Shown here: positions 9,410 to 22,490 of the stretch, piece by piece
Layout of the letters: every line of letters starts with the position of its first letter
Position numbering within the stretch: position 1 is the first letter of the stretch
NCBI GenBank assembly: GCA_900208305.1
Contig: OAPG01000009.1
Location: 434,001-498,000, forward strand
Source of the DNA: Melanopsichium pennsylvanicum
Lineage: Eukaryota; Basidiomycota; Ustilaginomycetes; Ustilaginales
DNA length: 64,000 nt
Reading direction: 5' to 3'
The notes under the pieces: generated by a model
What the model was told of the DNA's origin: nothing
Seen by the model: only the letters and a program-made list of their open reading frames with translations
Database searches by the model: none
Made by a program: the position numbers and the translations under genes

Positions 9410-9943
9410 ATGCACGCCACCTTCGCACGACAATTCGCTTCGACCGGTAGAATCATGTCCAACGTTTTCTTTGACATCCACAAGAACAATGCCCCTTTGG
9501 GCCGTGTCACCTTCAAGCTCTACGATGACGTTGTTCCCAAGACCGCAAAGAACTTCCGTGAGCTCTGCACTGGTGCTCACGGTTTCGGCTACAAGGGTTC
9601 CTCGTTCCACCGTGTCATCCCCCAGTTCATGCTTCAGGGTGGTGACTTCACATCCGGCAACGGTACCGGTGGCAAGTCAATCTACGGCCACAAGTTCAAC
9701 GACGAGAACTTCAAGCTCACCCACAACAAGCCCGGTCTTCTCTCCATGGCCAACGCCGGTCCCAACACTAACGGCTCGCAGTTCTTTATCACCACCGTCG
9801 TCACTTCGTGGTTGGACGGCAAGCACGTCGTCTTTGGTGAGGTCGTCGACGGCATGGACGTTGTCAGGGCTGTCGAGGCCGAGGGCTCCGGTTCCGGCAA
9901 GACCCGTTCCACTATCACCATCGCTGACTGTGGTGAGTGCTAA
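9410..9943 (+). CDS. Cyclophilin-type peptidyl-prolyl isomerase
   Basis: Catalyses cis-trans isomerisation of X-Pro bonds in protein folding and is the usual target of cyclosporin A. From the ATG at 9410 the protein has 177 residues. From the internal ATG at 9455 it has 162, the normal length of cytosolic cyclophilin A/Cpr1. The whole domain is present: [18 protein letters not shown] with the catalytic Arg, [38 protein letters not shown], and [19 protein letters not shown] with the Trp that binds cyclosporin. The 15-residue extension [15 protein letters not shown] has two Arg and no acid. Both ATGs have A at -3, so two products by alternative initiation are possible, as known for Neurospora cyclophilin. 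Codon use is strongly C-ending, which suggests high expression. No intron. Confidence 0.95.
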   Translation: MHATFARQFASTGRIMSNVFFDIHKNNAPLGRVTFKLYDDVVPKTAKNFRELCTGAHGFGYKGSSFHRVIPQFMLQGGDFTSGNGTGGKSIYGHKFNDENFKLTHNKPGLLSMANAGPNTNGSQFFITTVVTSWLDGKHVVFGEVVDGMDVVRAVEAEGSGSGKTRSTITIADCGEC

Positions 9944-10432
9944 ATGGTTAGCAATCCCTCAAACGGAATTATGACGCACATGCATACTTTCTGTCTCGGA
10001 AAGTCGGTATTATGTTGATAGCTCGTACAAATGGAATGACAGGATATCGTGTGTCGCCAAGGTGTTTGAGTGTTTGTGCGATGCGAGCTGATTGTATCCT
10101 CTTGGCTAGATAATGAGGGGTGTTATTGCCTTTCGAATCCCAAGGGTTGGGTGGTGTAAGGAGCGTGTTTCTCGAGCATACAGTATATGCACTGCATTGA
10201 GAAGCGAAAATGAGAAGTTCGAGTTGCAAGCAATTGGTGTTAGTGACAACTACCATGCAAGTTGCAAAGAGGTCAAAAGTGTGGGCTCGACAGACAAACA
10301 CACACAAACACATACACCTACAGGTAATCGAATCCGTGACGCAGCCACGACTCGTATTGCACTGCGCGTTGGTAAGGTAGTATCGTACTGAGCAGATACC
10401 AAAAGCAAAGTCAAAAAAAAATCTGTGGCATT
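9944..10432. other. Convergent intergenic region
   Basis: This is 489 bp between cyclophilin and the 3' end of the minus-strand membrane protein gene. It has a short CA-rich stretch at 10297-10316 and an A tract at 10412-10420. No feature stands out. Confidence 0.6.
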
Positions 10433-11763
10433 TCAACCTGTCCATACATGTGAATGCGTTTCCAACCCAGCCGCCGCGGCCGCATTCATACCATCGACCG
10501 TGACCGGCGGCGAAATCGTGGTAACTTTATCATTACCAGCACTGGTGACCTCTTGGTCGACACCAATCCAAGATGAACTCAGGTTGGAACTCGACATATC
10601 GTCGTGTTTACCATTATTGATTTGACCACTTGGTTCAGTTTGTAATCGATCGCCACCGTTCGAGGACGAGGTAAGCGAATCGCTCGATAGACTCACCACA
10701 CTTGCGCTATACGAGATATCTACGTTTCGAGTCTGAGGCAATGTTGGAGTGCTGTTCTTGTTATCCTCCGATGCGTTCTCGGCCGTATGTTGAGCGGATG
10801 TAAATTTGTCCGGACTAACAGGGGTGAAGTTGAGTCCACCCGAGAGACCTCTTCTACGACTAGCACCACCTGCTGCTCCTGCTGATTTGAGCTGAGAGAA
10901 GCGGTGTACGGGACTATCTCTACCACTTTCATTGCCACTCTCATCAAGGTCCGTGTCGGTCAAACCAAGCGCACCATCCACGCCTACACGCGGTGCTCGA
11001 CCAAAGTAATCGCGAGATGAAGCATCTGCATCACTTTGAGAACCACCATCAGTGTCTGGCGAAGTCAAGGATAGATCCCCACCGCCATCATTGGTGAGAG
11101 AACTCAATCGAGCATTTTGTCCACCACTCGCCACCCACGCGGCTTCTTCTTGCGCCGAGGCACTGCTCAAGCTTCGTGCACGTTGTCGGAGCAATATCTC
11201 GGCATCGTACGTTCCTGGTGATAGGAGAGGTGCCTTGACGATGCTAGGAATGTTGCTACGATCGGTAGGTCTGTGACGGTCATTATGATATACGCGTGGT
11301 TTGCGACGCGAGCCAGATCGACCGATTGGAAGTTTGACATCTTGCTTTGTCTGTCGCTGAATGCGCACTCTACGTCGATGCAGACCTGTCAATTTTATAA
11401 AAAGGGGCAAAGCCAAAGAGCGAAACTGTCGTCTGGGTCAGCCTAGGTATATTGAAAGGAAGCGTATGCGAACGAGGTAACGAATGATTCGTGAGACATA
11501 CCTAGTGTACGGAAGACCGCATAACCGGCAAAGTCAAGTACGCCCACCAAGAAGACGGGCAAGAGGATAAGGAACGAAATGAGGCGACACGATTGCGAAA
11601 ACAGAGTGACCCAATAAGGCATGGGTGGATTTATTATAATTCTCCATGTCGACACAGGTTGAGGCTCGGGGTTACGAAAGAGTGCAGCTTCGAGGAGAGC
11701 CTTGACGATTTCCAGTGGTCCATTCTGCGTCCACGATCGGGCTGTGTCTACAAACGCGCTCAT
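10433..11763 (-). CDS. Two-exon membrane-anchored protein of unknown function
   Basis: Exon 1 is 11763-11502 and exon 2 is 11385-10433. The intron (11501-11386, 116 nt) starts GTATGT, ends TTGACAG and splits one glycine codon, giving 404 residues. Near residues 50-85 is a long hydrophobic stretch (LISFLILLPVFLVGVLDFAGY) that could be one membrane helix or a hairpin. It is followed at once by a strongly basic segment (LHRRRVRIQRQTKQ), as expected for a cytosolic flank. From about residue 150 to the end the chain is Ser-, Asp- and Gly-rich and probably disordered. I do not recognise a family. Without splicing, the exon 2 frame has no ATG near its start, which supports the join. The gene is divergent from the La gene across 816 bp. 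A membrane protein with a regulatory tail is as far as I would go. Confidence 0.72.
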
Positions 11764-12579
11764 GTTGTTGATATGGAATTTTTCAAACCAAAAGTGGTTT
11801 GCAGTGCAATTGATAAAGTTGGAAGTAGTATATGCTTCTGTAGCCGTTGCGTTGTCTAGCGAAATGAAGAGGAATCAGCTTTCAAATAGCGCCGCCGGCG
11901 AATTGGTGTATGAGAAAGAAGAATGTTGACCTGAATGAAGGCTTTTGTCCGAAAAGACGAATGCAAGGCAGTGACGTGTTGGTGTATGATTGTCAAGGTT
12001 ATCAAACGTTGGAGAGCAGAGCGTGTTGACTCTTTCAACACTGGAGTAACCTAAAGAGAGCGCTTAAGTTGAGGAGTAACATAGGGGCGGGGTGGTAGGA
12101 TTTAAAAGTTGGCTTGAGCATACAGTAAATACCAATTACAGTACAGCACAATGCAATGTTGGCAGCTTTCAGGCGCTTAAATTTCGACTATTTTGGCGCA
12201 TTGACATGCATGAGAAAGACATTCGCACAATTTATAGTTGCAGAGCAGAGTCAGAATTCACCCGCGCTCAAACCAATGTTATACAGTTCAGCTGATTATA
12301 TTAGGTTGTGGCTAGTGTAGCTAAACTCTCGTACGAGTAGCATTTGTGGAGAATTCTAACACGAAAAAAAAAAGGGTCCCAAGAAGAAACAGAACCAAAA
12401 AATCTGCAACATCAGAAAAATGGGAAAGAAAAAAGCAAGTCGGAAATTCCAAAATTGACAAGAAACCTTGTTCGCCTTGACGTCCCACCTTTTCTAGACC
12501 GTACTATCATCATCCCTTTGCTTTGTGTTCCTATCATCACTGTACGAGGGAAGAGCGCATCACATAAACACCCAACAAC
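11764..12579. other. Divergent intergenic region
   Basis: This 816-bp region lies between the membrane protein gene (minus) and the La gene (plus), so it probably contains both promoters. It holds an exact TACAGTAAAT motif at 12121-12130, a related TTACAGTACAG at 12137, and an A tract at 12363-12372. No coding frame is supported. Confidence 0.6.
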
Positions 12580-14028
12580 ATGTCCGCAGAACAAGCCAAA
12601 CACCAAACCAAGCACGAGGAGCTTGGCGCCCCTTCCGCCACGGCGCTCGAGCAGACCTCTGCCACCACCTCCACCGGCATGACCGTCGATGAAGCAAAGG
12701 CAGAGGCGCTTCGTCAGGTTGAGTTCTATTTCCATGACTCCAACCTTCCCTTTGACAAGTTTCTTTTCACTTTGACCCGAAAAGATCCAGAAGGATGGGT
12801 CTCCATCGCCACCATCGCCTCTTTTAAGCGTATGCGCCAGATTAAGGACATCCTCGGCCTCCAAGGCATCGCAGAGGCGCTCAGCGGTTCCAAAGACCTT
12901 CTCGATGTCAGCGAGGATGGCGTTTCGGTTCGCAGGAGAAAGGAGCTTGTTCCTGTCAAGGACGCATTTGACCGTTCCGTCTACGCTAAAGGTTTCGGTG
13001 AAGAGACCGAAACGCTTCAAAAGGAGCTTGAGGCCTTTTTCAACACTTTCGGCAAGGTCAACTCGGTTCGCATGCGCCGCGACATGGAAGCTGCTGACAA
13101 GCCCAAGCCTTTCAAAGGTTCGGTTTTTGTCGAATTTGCTGAAATGCAGGATCGAAACAACTTTCTTGCCAAAGCCGCCGAAAATGAACCGGAACAAGAC
13201 GGTGGAAAGGGCGTCACTTTTCAAGAGAGCCAGCTTGTGGTCATGTCCAAGGATGCTTACGTCAAGATGAAGATGGACGAGAAGGGCATCGATCCCAGTG
13301 CCAATAAGATTAACCGTGGTTCCGACTCGGCTCATAAAAAGTTCAACGCGTTCAAGGAGATGAACAAGGCTTCCCGAAATGGTGGTGAGCGTGGTAGTGA
13401 AAAGAAGGATGATAAGCCAAAGCGATCCGATCCTCTCGAATTCGAATACAATGGAAAGCAGCTTACTACCCGACCTGATGGAAGTGTGGATCCAGATGCA
13501 GTCGAATTCCCAGCCAACTCGGTGCTCAAGTTTACCGGCGCTGGCGAAGGTGGAAATTGGAAGGATCTTAAGGATACCCTTGTCATTGTTCATCCTACGT
13601 CGTTTGTCGAATTTCCCACAGGAGCTGTGGAGGGCGCGGTTGGATTCAAGGAGTCTCTTTCGGATGGAAAGCTCGATGAGATCAAGAGCAAAAACATCAC
13701 GGTGGGTGGTAAGGTGGTCGAGTTCTCACGTGTTGATGAGGAGACAGCAAAGAAGTTTTACATTGAGCGCGCCAACTTCCGTGCTTCGTTTATGCTCGAT
13801 AGGCGAGAGCAGGATGCTCAGCGAGGAGGCAACCGCGGTAACGGTAGTTACAGCCGAGGTGGTCGCGGTGGTCGCGGTGGTCGTGGTGGCAAGTTTAGCC
13901 GTGGTGGTGGCCGTGGTGGTTTCGGTCGCGGCGGTGGAGACAAGCGAAAGCGTGATAACCAAGGTGATCACAATCGCGATGATGGCGCACCACCCGCCAT
14001 TGGCAAAAAGGTTAAGACCCAAGAGTAA
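12580..14028 (+). CDS. La-family RNA-binding protein (Lhp1/SSB type)
   Basis: La proteins bind the UUU-OH 3' end of new RNA polymerase III transcripts in the nucleus and help tRNA maturation and RNA folding. The 482-residue product has the full layout. A La motif covers about residues 38-115 (QVEFYFHDSNLPFDKFLF, then GWVSIATIASFKRMR). RRM1 covers about 133-215 (SVYAKGFGEET, GSVFVEFAE). A second, C-terminal RRM-like domain covers about 315-405. After residue 415 comes an RGG-rich tail, then a basic KRKR segment and GKKVKTQE, a plausible nuclear signal. The aromatic and acidic residues of the La pocket (YFHDSN, F in KFLF) are present. The start at 12580 is the first ATG in good context. No intron. 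Confidence 0.93.
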   Translation: MSAEQAKHQTKHEELGAPSATALEQTSATTSTGMTVDEAKAEALRQVEFYFHDSNLPFDKFLFTLTRKDPEGWVSIATIASFKRMRQIKDILGLQGIAEALSGSKDLLDVSEDGVSVRRRKELVPVKDAFDRSVYAKGFGEETETLQKELEAFFNTFGKVNSVRMRRDMEAADKPKPFKGSVFVEFAEMQDRNNFLAKAAENEPEQDGGKGVTFQESQLVVMSKDAYVKMKMDEKGIDPSANKINRGSDSAHKKFNAFKEMNKASRNGGERGSEKKDDKPKRSDPLEFEYNGKQLTTRPDGSVDPDAVEFPANSVLKFTGAGEGGNWKDLKDTLVIVHPTSFVEFPTGAVEGAVGFKESLSDGKLDEIKSKNITVGGKVVEFSRVDEETAKKFYIERANFRASFMLDRREQDAQRGGNRGNGSYSRGGRGGRGGRGGKFSRGGGRGGFGRGGGDKRKRDNQGDHNRDDGAPPAIGKKVKTQE

Positions 14029-14311
14029 ATCCCCTAACTCTCTTGTAAATATACTACTGTAAACCGTGCTCACACGCGAGAGCACTCATTCATGATTCTA
14101 TTTGCATTCTTTCATCCTCACTTGTACTGTTCACTTTCACACATGGCGACCCGATTTTGGTATCATAGTCTGACGCAATCGAGTCAAGTAGAAAACACTG
14201 TTTGAATCTAGTCTATTCTAGCTTTGACGAGCTGGATTACCAAGGTATGGATTACCAAGGTAGTTTTGAGATGGATACAAGTTGAAGTGGGAATAGCAAT
14301 TACGACTTGGT

Positions 14312-15878
14312 CTATTTTAAGAAGGTTTTGGCATGTTGCTTTCGATGATTCTTGATGGCTTTATCCGCGACAAATGTACGCCAGATCGGAATGGCGATCC
14401 ATGAGATCAATGTAAGACCACGGTCGATCAAACCTCGATTGGTTGGTGCCGAACCAAGTGCAGCTACACGAAAGAGTTCCGAGTTGAAATCAGTCGTAAT
14501 GAAAAAATGTCCTTTCTCCACCCCTGGCGTGCGTCAAAACCATCAAAATAGCAAAACCGAAAAACCAGGTCAAGAGTCAGTCGCCTCAGGTTTCTCGATT
14601 TTCGACCATGTGCGGAATCCTTCCCCCTTGGACGAGATCAAGTAGCATGAGCTTCACCCAAGTGAAAATCAAGATTTCAAACATGCTTTCATGGGAGAAG
14701 TGAGTGGAATTTACCTTTGATAAGACCTTCGGCACATGCTGCGGGTGTCAACCCTTCATCAGCACCTTCAATTTCGAGTGTGATTTTAGGCTTGGTTTTG
14801 TTCTCTTCTTCGAATCCAGGCGAGAGGATTGTGGCTGGAAAGTAAGCATGCACCGAAATACCATAGAGGATCAACTCGGAGCGAAGCGATTCGGCCAGTC
14901 CTGCAGATTGCCCATGCATCATCCACAAAAGTTGTGATTTCAATGTGAGTGGAATTGTCATACTTTGCTGTATCTCTTTTTCTTTTTTTTTTGGGCGACG
15001 AAGCTTACCTCTGATGGCGTGTTTCATGGGCGCATATTGGGAATAACCGACCAATCCCATGAATCCAAGCAGCGAGCTGACCAGAACGATCTTGCCTTCC
15101 ACCACACCATTGCGCGCCATAGCATTCGCCGCCGCCTATGTCCGCAGAACCCCAATTTTTTTTAGCATTAATGAAACAAGAACAAGGTCAAGTCGTCAGA
15201 GAAAGATCAGAGATCAAATGGTCAGCGAAAGATTGGAGCAGATTCGGGATGCGATGGGAACAAGACTTACATGAGCAGTAGCTAGACATGTCCAATAATC
15301 GGTCTTGATTCCCTTTTCAAAGTCGCTTTCGGTTTGTTCCAAAAAAAAGCCAGGTTTCGCACCTCCTGCACAGCAGAACACTGTATCAGGAACCATGCTG
15401 CATCCATCGATGGCGACTTTTGCGCCATCGAACGTTGAAACATCTGCAGCAATGTATTCGATCCTTTGCTGTGGAGATTTTGCCGCTTTCTGAGGGGTGA
15501 AAGGGGGTAATTTAGATACAGAAAGAAGCACAAAGGAATAGAAGAAACCGGGGTCAGCATTCATTTGCATTTGAATTGCTGTCGGGTTGTAGTAGGCTGA
15601 ATCCAGGGTAAGATACTTACTATGACCTGTTGTACCGCTTCGCGAAGCTTGGACTCGGTGCGACTGCAAATCGTCACATTTGCTCCCTTGGTAGCGAGAA
15701 GTTTGGCAACTGCAAGACCTAGACCCTGAGATCCACCTGTGATAAGCACATGCTTCCCCTCCGGTCTCCACCTCTTTCGGAGCAAGTTACCCATGATGGA
15801 CGAGGTTACGATCGAAATGAGGACAGTGACGAGTACCGTTCGGGTTGCTGTAGCTGTAAGCAGCTCAAGACCTACCAT
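14312..15878 (-). CDS. TSC10: 3-ketodihydrosphingosine reductase, five exons
   Basis: Reduces 3-ketodihydrosphingosine to dihydrosphingosine with NADPH at the ER membrane, the second step of sphingolipid synthesis. Exons on the minus strand are 15878-15621, 15489-15271, 15135-15009, 14900-14715 and 14523-14312. The introns are 131, 135, 108 and 191 nt and all have GTAAGT/GTAAGC/GTAAAT donors and AG acceptors. The join is in frame throughout and gives 333 residues. It has an N-terminal hydrophobic anchor, the nucleotide motif TGGSQGLG, CAGG in the NNAG position, the catalytic Tyr/Lys pair in YAPMKHAIR, and the family block FPATILSPGFEEENKTKP. The C-terminal hydrophobic stretch (LISWIAIPIW) ends in a basic tail. 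The start is the ATG at 15878; the in-frame GTG further upstream is not a plausible start. Intron 3 has no in-frame stop (see findings). It shares a 452-bp divergent promoter region with COG2. Confidence 0.9.
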
Positions 15879-16330
15879 CACAAGATCTGGAACAGGATAC
15901 CTATTTGCACTGAAGGGATGAGACGGGTAGCTAGAGATGATCACAGATGGTAAGGTTAGGACCTAGCGTCGTTTGCGTTGAGTCAAGCAGAGTCAAACCG
16001 AAAGTGTTGGTCTTGTTAAGGAGAAGCCAAGGAGTGTAACCCTCTTGACGCTTTCAAACTTGCCAGGGTCCGCTACTCTCTCGCACAAATGCTCACTTCC
16101 ACACTTGAGAGCAAGCTAGGTTTAACATTCAGAAGTCTTGAAACATCGAAAAACCCCTTCCACATGTGCGCTAACTCGTTCCAGCAAACACCAACACTTG
16201 AACATTTGCGACACCGTTGTTGAAATCTTCTAGCATCTAGACTATCCATAACGTCAGCGCCCCTCACGGTCGAGTCAGACACAGACGAGCTCAAACATCC
16301 CACCATTAGGCTCGTGATCAGGCTCGCATC
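15879..16330. promoter_or_regulatory. Divergent promoter region, KDSR and COG2
   Basis: This 452-bp region lies between two genes transcribed away from each other, so both promoters should lie here. I see no clear TATA box and no repeat. Confidence 0.5.
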
Positions 16331-19300
16331 ATGGCCGATGCAACATCTTCGACCTCACACCATGCCTCTTCCAGCATCGCTAACGTGGACCTGTACCAAC
16401 ATGAAGGGGAAGCATCCACATTTCCTTCGCTCACGCCACTCTCGCACGATCTTACCTTCCTATCGCCCATATCTGCACCAAAATTCTCCGTAGACGACTT
16501 CCTACTATCCCGCACTAAGGCTGCAGACCTCAACTACATCCTCTCCGACCTTCGCACGTATAGCGAAAAGCTCAAGAACGAGCTCTACTCCATCATCAAT
16601 GAGGACTACAGAGACTTTGTTTCGCTCGGAAGCAGTCTCAAAGCTGAAGCTCATCGCATTGCACGACTTGGCTGGACCGCTCATTCAAACTTGGATGATG
16701 CGAGTGTGGACGCGGATGCGGATGACGCTTTACCTCAGCCAGGTTTGATGGCTCCAGTCAGAGATACCTTGTTGGCATCGAGGAGTATGCTCAAGAGCGT
16801 ACAGGATGATATCGAGGATTGTTTCAAACGCAGGGAGGATGCGACTAGCCATAAGGCAAGCTTGGAATTGATGCTGCAATTTCATGATTCGATCGTACGC
16901 TTGGAAGGTTTGTTGTCGATACAGCATGAGAAGCGAGGCAAGGATCGACGGCGGTCATCTGCAAGGAGACCTTCAGTGCTCAGCATCGGGTCTCTAGCTG
17001 AGCGGAGACCAAGTTTAGTGTCCATTCCTCCAGGTTCGGATCAAGAAATGTCGGATTACGCCATGTCCTCCGAATACGAAGACGAGTCCGAGTCCGAAGA
17101 TCAAGGCTCATCTGACGAGCTTCACAAAGGTGCCGGTGACGATTCACCCAAACGCTCTCGTCGAAAGCTTCTCCGCCGGCTTTCCTCAGGCGCGCATCAC
17201 ACCCACCATCCCAGATCAGACTCCATGCTTTTCTCTCCGACCCGAACAAGAGCCTCGACAGCGATTGTCGCTGCTACGACTACGACGACTTCTGGCTCGG
17301 ACTCTCTCCTTGGTCTGCCACAGAGAATGGCAAGGACATCGGCCGAATACTCTCGACTGCGCTTCCTGCACCGACGACTCGAACAAGAGAACCCCGCTTC
17401 TTACGCAGATGCACTCTCGGAACGTATTGACACCATCCGTTCCATTCTGCGCCAAGATCTTCGTACAGTCCTTGCAGCATTAATCGGCCCGAGCTCGTTG
17501 CTGGTACACGGACAGACTAGTCAAAAAGTGCCGAGCTCTCCAGAATTGAGAAAGTATTCGGCAAGGCCAGGTGTGGTGGACAAGTCGGCCAGGCGGATGA
17601 GTTTCACCCAGAGTCTGTCGAGTAAGCCACAAGCTGGAACGACACCTGAGGGAGGAACGAACGAACTGGATAATTGGTCACAGGTAGCAGAACCTATGGA
17701 GGAAGGAGGTTCTCCCGAGACAGCATACTGGGAAGCGCGATTTGAGGAGCAGAGAGGATGGCTAGAGATGGTGCTTTCCACATTGAACGGCCTCACGATT
17801 GTCAGGGATAAGAGTCTGGGTGAAGTGGGTGGTACGAGGAGGAATGAGGCAGAAGAGGCAGTTCGAGATCTGCTCGTGAGTGATTGGGCTGAGAAGCAAA
17901 TTGTCGATCAACCCAAACCCTCGATCCATTCGGAGGCTCTCAAAAATCTACCAGAAGCAGCTCAATCGCAGTTTGGTGAGCACCACGCACAATTGCAAAC
18001 CCTGCTACTCGAACAAGGTTCGAGTCCAACGAACCCCCTTACCGATCTTTACAATAGCATTTTATGCTTTGTCAGCACGACCTGCTACCAACTCATCGAA
18101 GCGTCTCGCGAACTCACATCCACAACCCGCATCGCCTATTCTAGCGGCAACGCACCAGAAACGCAGTGTGACATCTTCACGCACGTCATCTGGGACACCA
18201 TCTCGAACCAACTCCTCACCACCATGGGTTCCAAAATCTTTTTCGTCGGTCAAACCGATACTTTTTATTCGAATTTCATCCTCACAAACACGTTTCTGCA
18301 ACACCTCCTTTCCCTAGCCCCCACAGAAGAGTCTAGGCAATCCATGTTGAAAAGTGATACCTGGATAACGTTCAAACGTCGTTGGCAACTACCTGTCTAC
18401 TTCCAGATGCGTTTCAGAGAGGTGGTGACGCAACTTGAAACAAAACTCGTCAACGGTCTCGATTTACATAGTGGTGGCGACAACGACGACGACAATGGTG
18501 ATAATCATCATGAAGAGAGAAGGTGTAGAGCGGCTACGGCTGCAACGATCGAGGCGATAGAGAGGGTTTGGAGTGATGGTGTTCACATCCATGAATTGAG
18601 CGCAAGAGAGTGGAGAGTAACACTCCAATTGTTGAGTCGATTCAAAACTTGGGTGGAACAAAGTTGTCCTCCTGAACTCGGTACCAGCGGCGTCGGTAGT
18701 AGTAATGGCGGTAGTATTGTTCATCGTCAGATTGACTCGGTCCGCAACAATACAACAACGTCGGCAGTAGGGGGAGCATCCTCGGATGGAACAAGAACGA
18801 GTTTCGATGGACGTAACACGGGTTCGATCGAGATCTCACGCGTTAGTACACCTCAACCAGCTTCAGATCAAACTTTGCAACAACACGAGGATGAATCGCT
18901 TCGACTCGCTACGGACATTTTGGCGGATTGTTTGTATCTTCGTCGACACGTTGAAGAAGTGCTTATTGATAAGACGATTCTGACACGCATCAGTGGTTGT
19001 GGTGATGTGTTGATGGAGGAGGAAGCTGGTGGATCTAAGGAGGATTTGGATGGGTTGAGGACGGATTTGTTGGGTGTGCTTGATAATGAATCGTTTGGTT
19101 TCATTCCTGGGTTGACCGCTTCGGTTGGAAGATGGGCGTATACAATCATTAGTCCAAGATCAGCTGCACCTTTGCGATTGCTTCGATCGTTCTCAACTCC
19201 AGCTTACCGACATGCCTCGATAGGATCCGGCAGTAGTAGCAACAACAACAGCAACACCAACAATGGGGTTTCGGCTGCGGTGCAAGTTATACATCAGTTG

Positions 19301-19762
19301 TTCAACCCTTTGGAGAGCTTTTTATCCTCCAATGCTGTTGCCGAAGGTATTCCTCAACATATCAAGAGAGGTTGGGCAGAAAAAATCTTGTCAGACGCCT
19401 TCAGACGTTACTGCAATACGATCGAAACCATCAACAAGAATCAACAATCTTTGATCAGACTTAAAAAATCTCAAGGTCCATCATCATCATCATCATCATC
19501 ATCAGGAGGAGGCGGTTTGCTTAGCATGTTCCGATCTACAGTCAGCAGTGCCAATTCCGCAGGAAACACAAACGAAAGTCGAACAGCATCAGCACCAACA
19601 GTAGAGGATAGTACAAAGAGTAGTATCATAGACACAAACAAACAAGCGCTTTCTGTGTTTCAAACCAAAATCATTCAGCTCAATCTAGCCATTGACCTCG
19701 ACAATTGGCAACCTTGGTTGACTCTAAAACACTTTCTCGAATCAGATCCAGATCTACTGTAA
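16331..19762 (+). CDS. COG2: Conserved oligomeric Golgi complex subunit 2 (COG2)
   Basis: A subunit of lobe A of the COG tether, which captures retrograde vesicles at the Golgi. The 1143-residue product has the diagnostic N-terminal block near residues 50-110: FSVDDFLLSRTKAADLNYI, then LRTYSEKLKNELYSIINEDY and RDFVSLGSSL. This is the part of COG2 that forms the helical bundle with its partners. A second conserved zone covers about 560-680 (LYNSILCFVSTTCYQLIEAS onwards), and the C-terminal helical part ends with NWQPWLTLKHFLESDP. Between these lie long low-complexity insertions with Ser, Asn and Asp runs, including TCA-repeat serines at 19482-19502, which explains the length above the usual 700-800 residues. 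The start at 16331 is the first ATG. No intron is needed. Confidence 0.82.
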   Translation: MADATSSTSHHASSSIANVDLYQHEGEASTFPSLTPLSHDLTFLSPISAPKFSVDDFLLSRTKAADLNYILSDLRTYSEKLKNELYSIINEDYRDFVSLGSSLKAEAHRIARLGWTAHSNLDDASVDADADDALPQPGLMAPVRDTLLASRSMLKSVQDDIEDCFKRREDATSHKASLELMLQFHDSIVRLEGLLSIQHEKRGKDRRRSSARRPSVLSIGSLAERRPSLVSIPPGSDQEMSDYAMSSEYEDESESEDQGSSDELHKGAGDDSPKRSRRKLLRRLSSGAHHTHHPRSDSMLFSPTRTRASTAIVAATTTTTSGSDSLLGLPQRMARTSAEYSRLRFLHRRLEQENPASYADALSERIDTIRSILRQDLRTVLAALIGPSSLLVHGQTSQKVPSSPELRKYSARPGVVDKSARRMSFTQSLSSKPQAGTTPEGGTNELDNWSQVAEPMEEGGSPETAYWEARFEEQRGWLEMVLSTLNGLTIVRDKSLGEVGGTRRNEAEEAVRDLLVSDWAEKQIVDQPKPSIHSEALKNLPEAAQSQFGEHHAQLQTLLLEQGSSPTNPLTDLYNSILCFVSTTCYQLIEASRELTSTTRIAYSSGNAPETQCDIFTHVIWDTISNQLLTTMGSKIFFVGQTDTFYSNFILTNTFLQHLLSLAPTEESRQSMLKSDTWITFKRRWQLPVYFQMRFREVVTQLETKLVNGLDLHSGGDNDDDNGDNHHEERRCRAATAATIEAIERVWSDGVHIHELSAREWRVTLQLLSRFKTWVEQSCPPELGTSGVGSSNGGSIVHRQIDSVRNNTTTSAVGGASSDGTRTSFDGRNTGSIEISRVSTPQPASDQTLQQHEDESLRLATDILADCLYLRRHVEEVLIDKTILTRISGCGDVLMEEEAGGSKEDLDGLRTDLLGVLDNESFGFIPGLTASVGRWAYTIISPRSAAPLRLLRSFSTPAYRHASIGSGSSSNNNSNTNNGVSAAVQVIHQLFNPLESFLSSNAVAEGIPQHIKRGWAEKILSDAFRRYCNTIETINKNQQSLIRLKKSQGPSSSSSSSSGGGGLLSMFRSTVSSANSAGNTNESRTASAPTVEDSTKSSIIDTNKQALSVFQTKIIQLNLAIDLDNWQPWLTLKHFLESDPDLL

Positions 19763-20197
19763 TCATATACGCAAACACATCCACACCCTGCAAATTGGCT
19801 TGCCAAAGTGTTTGGATTTTCTCTCACTCGTCGTCACAACAACACCATGGATGTTCACTTACAGACCCACACAGAGAGGTCTCGAAACATTCAATACACT
19901 GGCTCGACACAAAAGAATGCACTTGGACCAGCATCATGGAAGAGAGGACAAAGTGATGCAATTAAAGCGGGAGCAAAATCGAAGAGAAAGGATGAGTGCA
20001 ATGTGAAAAAGAGTTTGAGGGGCGATTGAAAGGAATTGGGCGAAATCGAGGACTTGATTCGTCAGAGTGGCAAATAAGCTGGTATGTTTGAATGAGAGAC
20101 AGATACCGCGACTTGCGTGTATGAGTCGAAAGGCGGTGTCTGCTCGCATCACGTGTGAAAGTTGAATGTTGAGATGGTTTGAATTTGGGGTTTGAAG

Positions 20198-20228
<31 letters not shown>

Positions 20229-20269
20229 GGATAGGGGTTAGAAAGTAGAGGACAGGGCACCAGCGCCAA
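19763..20269. other. Convergent intergenic region with GA microsatellite
   Basis: This is 507 bp between the COG2 stop and the kinase stop on the opposite strand. It contains a (GA)n run at about 20197-20225. Short overlapping frames here have no family features. Confidence 0.6.
20197..20225 (+). repeat. (GA)n microsatellite
   Basis: About 14 uninterrupted GA units lie just 3' of the kinase gene. Confidence 0.95.

Positions 20270-22490
<2,221 letters not shown>

Noticed and set aside
8948..9610. 220-codon minus-strand frame over the cyclophilin promoter and 5' part
   Set aside because: No ATG-supported start and no domain; antisense to a certain gene.
9249..9974. 241-codon plus-strand frame overlapping cyclophilin
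   Set aside because: A shadow in another frame of the cyclophilin gene, Ser/Pro/Thr-rich because of the strong C-ending codon bias; no family features.
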